Part shown: positions 62,303 to 64,000 of the stretch, one piece after another | Numbering within the stretch: position 1 is the stretch's first letter | Layout of the letters: every line of letters begins with the position of its first letter | NCBI GenBank assembly: GCA_052315315.1 | Contig: JBLSDE010000005.1 | Coordinates: 1-64,000, forward strand | Direction of reading: 5' to 3' | Origin: Cuniculiplasma sp052315315 | GTDB lineage: Archaea > Thermoplasmatota > Thermoplasmata > Thermoplasmatales > Thermoplasmataceae | DNA: 64,000 nt | Notes under the pieces: model-generated | Databases searched by the model: none | What the model was told of the DNA's origin: nothing | The model's input: the letters and a program-made list of their open reading frames with translations, nothing else | Made by a program: the position numbers and the translations under genes

Positions 62303-63408
62303 GAAATATGAAAATGGTTGACGAAATTATGACTTCAAACCCGCTGGCAATAGAAGAGGAAGAAACGGTTTCATACGCAATGAATAAGATGAGGGAGAAA
62401 TCAATAGCACAGCTACCCATAATTTCAAGGGGAAAATATGTTGGAATGATAAGTTACAGAGAACTTTTAAGGAGAAAGAGCCTTCATCTCAATTCTAAGG
62501 TTAGGAATTTTGCCATGAATCCCCCTGTATTGAATAAAAATAATACGATAAAGGATGCAATAGAACTTCTCAAAGACACATCACTGGGAGCTATTCCCGT
62601 ATTAGAAAAGGATAAACTGGTGGGTCTTGTTTCCAGAACGGATATAATAAAAAATATATCTTCATTCGAGGAGGTTAACCAGTTTCAGGCACAGGATGTA
62701 ATGAACGAACCTTTCAGTGTAAATCTGGAAAGTGATGTGGAAGAGGCACTTGAAAAGATCAGAGAACACGACACTGATATGGTTCCTGTGGTTGATGATG
62801 AAGATAAGATTCAGGGATTGGTCAGATTGGAAGATGTGGCAAATTATGATATCATAAGCAAAGAAACCATGGGGGGTGGAGACTTCAGCCAGAAAGAAAG
62901 AATGGATGTCCAGGCAAAATCAATTATGGATAATCCCCTCTTTTCCTATGAAGACGATAAACTGACAACATCATGCGATACTATGGTTAAAAATCATCTT
63001 CATTCCATACCTGTGTGCAATAAAGGTATGAAGGTTACAGGCATAATAACCATCGATGATGTCATCGGGGTCATTTCCGGGAATGAGGAAACAGAGGGTC
63101 TACTAATAAACATATCCGGTCTATCATCTGGCGACACTGATCTATATGAGACCATTTATTCAATGGCTGAAAAGTTTGTACCTCGTTTTTCAAGAATTCT
63201 AAACCTCAAGGGTGCAACCCTTAATATTCATGTGATAAAATATCACGGTGAGGAATCTGGAAGAGTCAAATACTCCATTAGATCGAGACTTCTTGCCAGA
63301 AAGATAAACCTCTCGGTTAGCAGTTCTGGCTGGAATGCAGGTAAAGTCATGTCTGATATATTTGAGACATACGAAAAAAGGGCAAAGAAGGAGACAGGAA
63401 AGGAGTAA
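62299..63408 (+). CDS. Four-CBS-domain protein with HPF/RaiA-like C-terminal domain
   Basis: 369 residues. Four CBS motifs (~7-60, 69-120, 130-182, 205-258), each with the V-G-x-(I/V)-(S/T)-x-x-(D/E) exit (GMISYRELL, GLVSRTDII, GLVRLEDVA, GIITIDDVI), form two adenosine-nucleotide-binding pairs. The last ~105 residues (GLLINISGLSSGDTD ... SSGWNAGKVMSDIFETYEKR) have the strand-helix pattern of ribosome hibernation factor HPF/RaiA. That assignment is my inference. Co-translated with glyA. A nucleotide-sensing factor acting on ribosomes is an attractive possibility; regulation of SHMT is another. Confidence 0.75.
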   Translation: MRNMKMVDEIMTSNPLAIEEEETVSYAMNKMREKSIAQLPIISRGKYVGMISYRELLRRKSLHLNSKVRNFAMNPPVLNKNNTIKDAIELLKDTSLGAIPVLEKDKLVGLVSRTDIIKNISSFEEVNQFQAQDVMNEPFSVNLESDVEEALEKIREHDTDMVPVVDDEDKIQGLVRLEDVANYDIISKETMGGGDFSQKERMDVQAKSIMDNPLFSYEDDKLTTSCDTMVKNHLHSIPVCNKGMKVTGIITIDDVIGVISGNEETEGLLINISGLSSGDTDLYETIYSMAEKFVPRFSRILNLKGATLNIHVIKYHGEESGRVKYSIRSRLLARKINLSVSSSGWNAGKVMSDIFETYEKRAKKETGKE

Positions 63409-63432
63409 TTCCTAAGAAATTTATTATTATTT

Positions 63433-64000
63433 CTAATTTTTCCCTATTTTTTTTAGATGTGGATATTTTCTTTTTATTTCTTCCGCCATAGGTTTCAAAT
63501 CGTTCAGATTTACATAATCCTCCCCTGGAACAATTTCAGAGAGGCTTTTGTCGTGCAGGTCTTTCATTTCCCTGTTTTTCTCAAAACCATAAAATCGTCT
63601 GAAGAGTTTCTTTGCGCTTATTGCGGTTGTTCCATTTCCCATAAATGGGTCGAACACTATATCGCCTGGTTTTGATGAAAAATTAATCATCCTTTCAACA
63701 AGCTCTATGGGTAATTTTGTACCGTTCTTTTCCTTTCCTCTTGCGTAATCTCTCCTGATTTCCCAGACATCTTCAGGGTAAAATTCGAATTTATTAAAGA
63801 AGTATTTTTTTTCATTCTTAACCACGTAGAGGATATGGTAGTGGGATGTAACGAATTTTCTCCTAGTATAGACACCAAACTGGTACTTCCATATTATATG
63901 ATTTATGGTCTTTAATCCGGATGAGGAAATTGAGTTCAGAATTTTGTCCAGATTATTCCATCCAGAAACTATATAAGCTGATCCTGTGTCCTTCAGTATT
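63433..64000 (-). CDS. DNA methyltransferase, partial (N6-adenine/N4-cytosine type)
   Basis: The frame stays open to the window edge, so at least 188 C-terminal residues are visible and the N-terminus lies beyond base 64000. SAM-binding motif I is near the C-terminal side: KPGDIVFDPFMGNGTTAISAK, then RRFYGFEKN, the beta-class arrangement in which the catalytic (D/S)PPY motif comes first and is outside the window. GTKLPIELVERMI and VWEIRRDYARGKEKNG are typical of the pre-motif I region. No restriction enzyme gene is visible on this side. Confidence 0.85.
   Translation of the reverse strand, partial: ILKDTGSAYIVSGWNNLDKILNSISSSGLKTINHIIWKYQFGVYTRRKFVTSHYHILYVVKNEKKYFFNKFEFYPEDVWEIRRDYARGKEKNGTKLPIELVERMINFSSKPGDIVFDPFMGNGTTAISAKKLFRRFYGFEKNREMKDLHDKSLSEIVPGEDYVNLNDLKPMAEEIKRKYPHLKKIGKN

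Noticed and set aside
1..64000. CRISPR array or toxin-antitoxin/defence cluster
   Set aside because: No regularly spaced direct repeats, Cas-like proteins or paired toxin-antitoxin genes were found; the partial methyltransferase at the right edge is not enough to claim a restriction system.

Overview
The window looks like a chromosomal segment of a Thermoplasmatales archaeon. The information-processing genes are archaeal: TBP, ABCE1, archaeosine tRNA-guanine transglycosylase, homodimer-type EndA, FtsY/prefoldin alpha, family B DNA polymerase, S2 and TruD. The DNA is AT-rich, TATA boxes lie about 20-30 bp before many start codons, and several traits fit Thermoplasmata: a TPP riboswitch ahead of an MFS transporter, a CoaD-DUF84 fusion and the futalosine menaquinone route. 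I would guess a Cuniculiplasma- or Ferroplasma-like heterotroph, but the genus cannot be settled by reading alone.

Layout: 1-3180 holds the 3' end of an aromatic-rich membrane protein, a small membrane protein, proline dehydrogenase and a conserved HTH protein. 3181-5692 (minus) is pgk-pfdA-ftsY. 6117-10194 holds an MFS transporter, a Nudix hydrolase, a metal-transporter-like protein, an APH-like kinase and a YgjP-type metallopeptidase. 10296-12249 is an insertion: an IS5-family transposase and a divergent small gene sit between two fragments of what may be one membrane-protein gene. 12483-19774 has a HAD phosphatase, a complete ECF transporter (S, fused A-A, T) followed by a phosphodiesterase, a tandem-duplicated surface protein and an HTH/membrane pair. 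20050-24365 (minus) has a GNAT, tRNA-Thr(CGT) overlapping a DUF1015 gene, endonuclease IV and a TrmB regulator. 24514-32600 has a thioesterase-CoaBC-nitrilase cluster, PPDK, and a divergent GDPD/glycerol-3-phosphate dehydrogenase pair. 32625-38824 has guaB, a GNAT and mqnA/mqnE/mqnC. 38828-50251 is mostly housekeeping: truD, tbp, SufT-like, coaD-DUF84, aminotransferase, GTPase-endA, rps2, GMP synthetase subunit, hisS, Fur and folP. 50307-58773 has a small conserved protein, abce1, tgtA, a DMT transporter, geranylgeranyl reductase and polB. 58876-64000 has the TPP riboswitch with its MFS transporter, SHMT with a CBS-domain protein, and a partial DNA methyltransferase.

Functional links: glycerophosphodiester breakdown feeds glycerol-3-phosphate into central metabolism, whose lower part is represented by PGK and PPDK. 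CoaBC and CoaD supply coenzyme A. GuaB and the GMP synthetase subunit cover the IMP to GMP branch. MqnA/E/C make the menaquinone precursor and geranylgeranyl reductase saturates isoprenoid chains. Thiamine uptake is probably served by the riboswitch-controlled MFS protein and perhaps by the YkoE-like ECF system. Points most worth a second look: TgtA has lost all three zinc cysteines, a four-CBS protein ends in an HPF/RaiA-like domain next to SHMT, a tRNA overlaps a protein-coding 3' end, an IS-interrupted gene carries a 9-bp direct repeat, and a surface protein is built from a duplicated NTF2/SnoaL-like unit. I found no CRISPR array and no defence island; the methyltransferase at the right edge is cut by the window.
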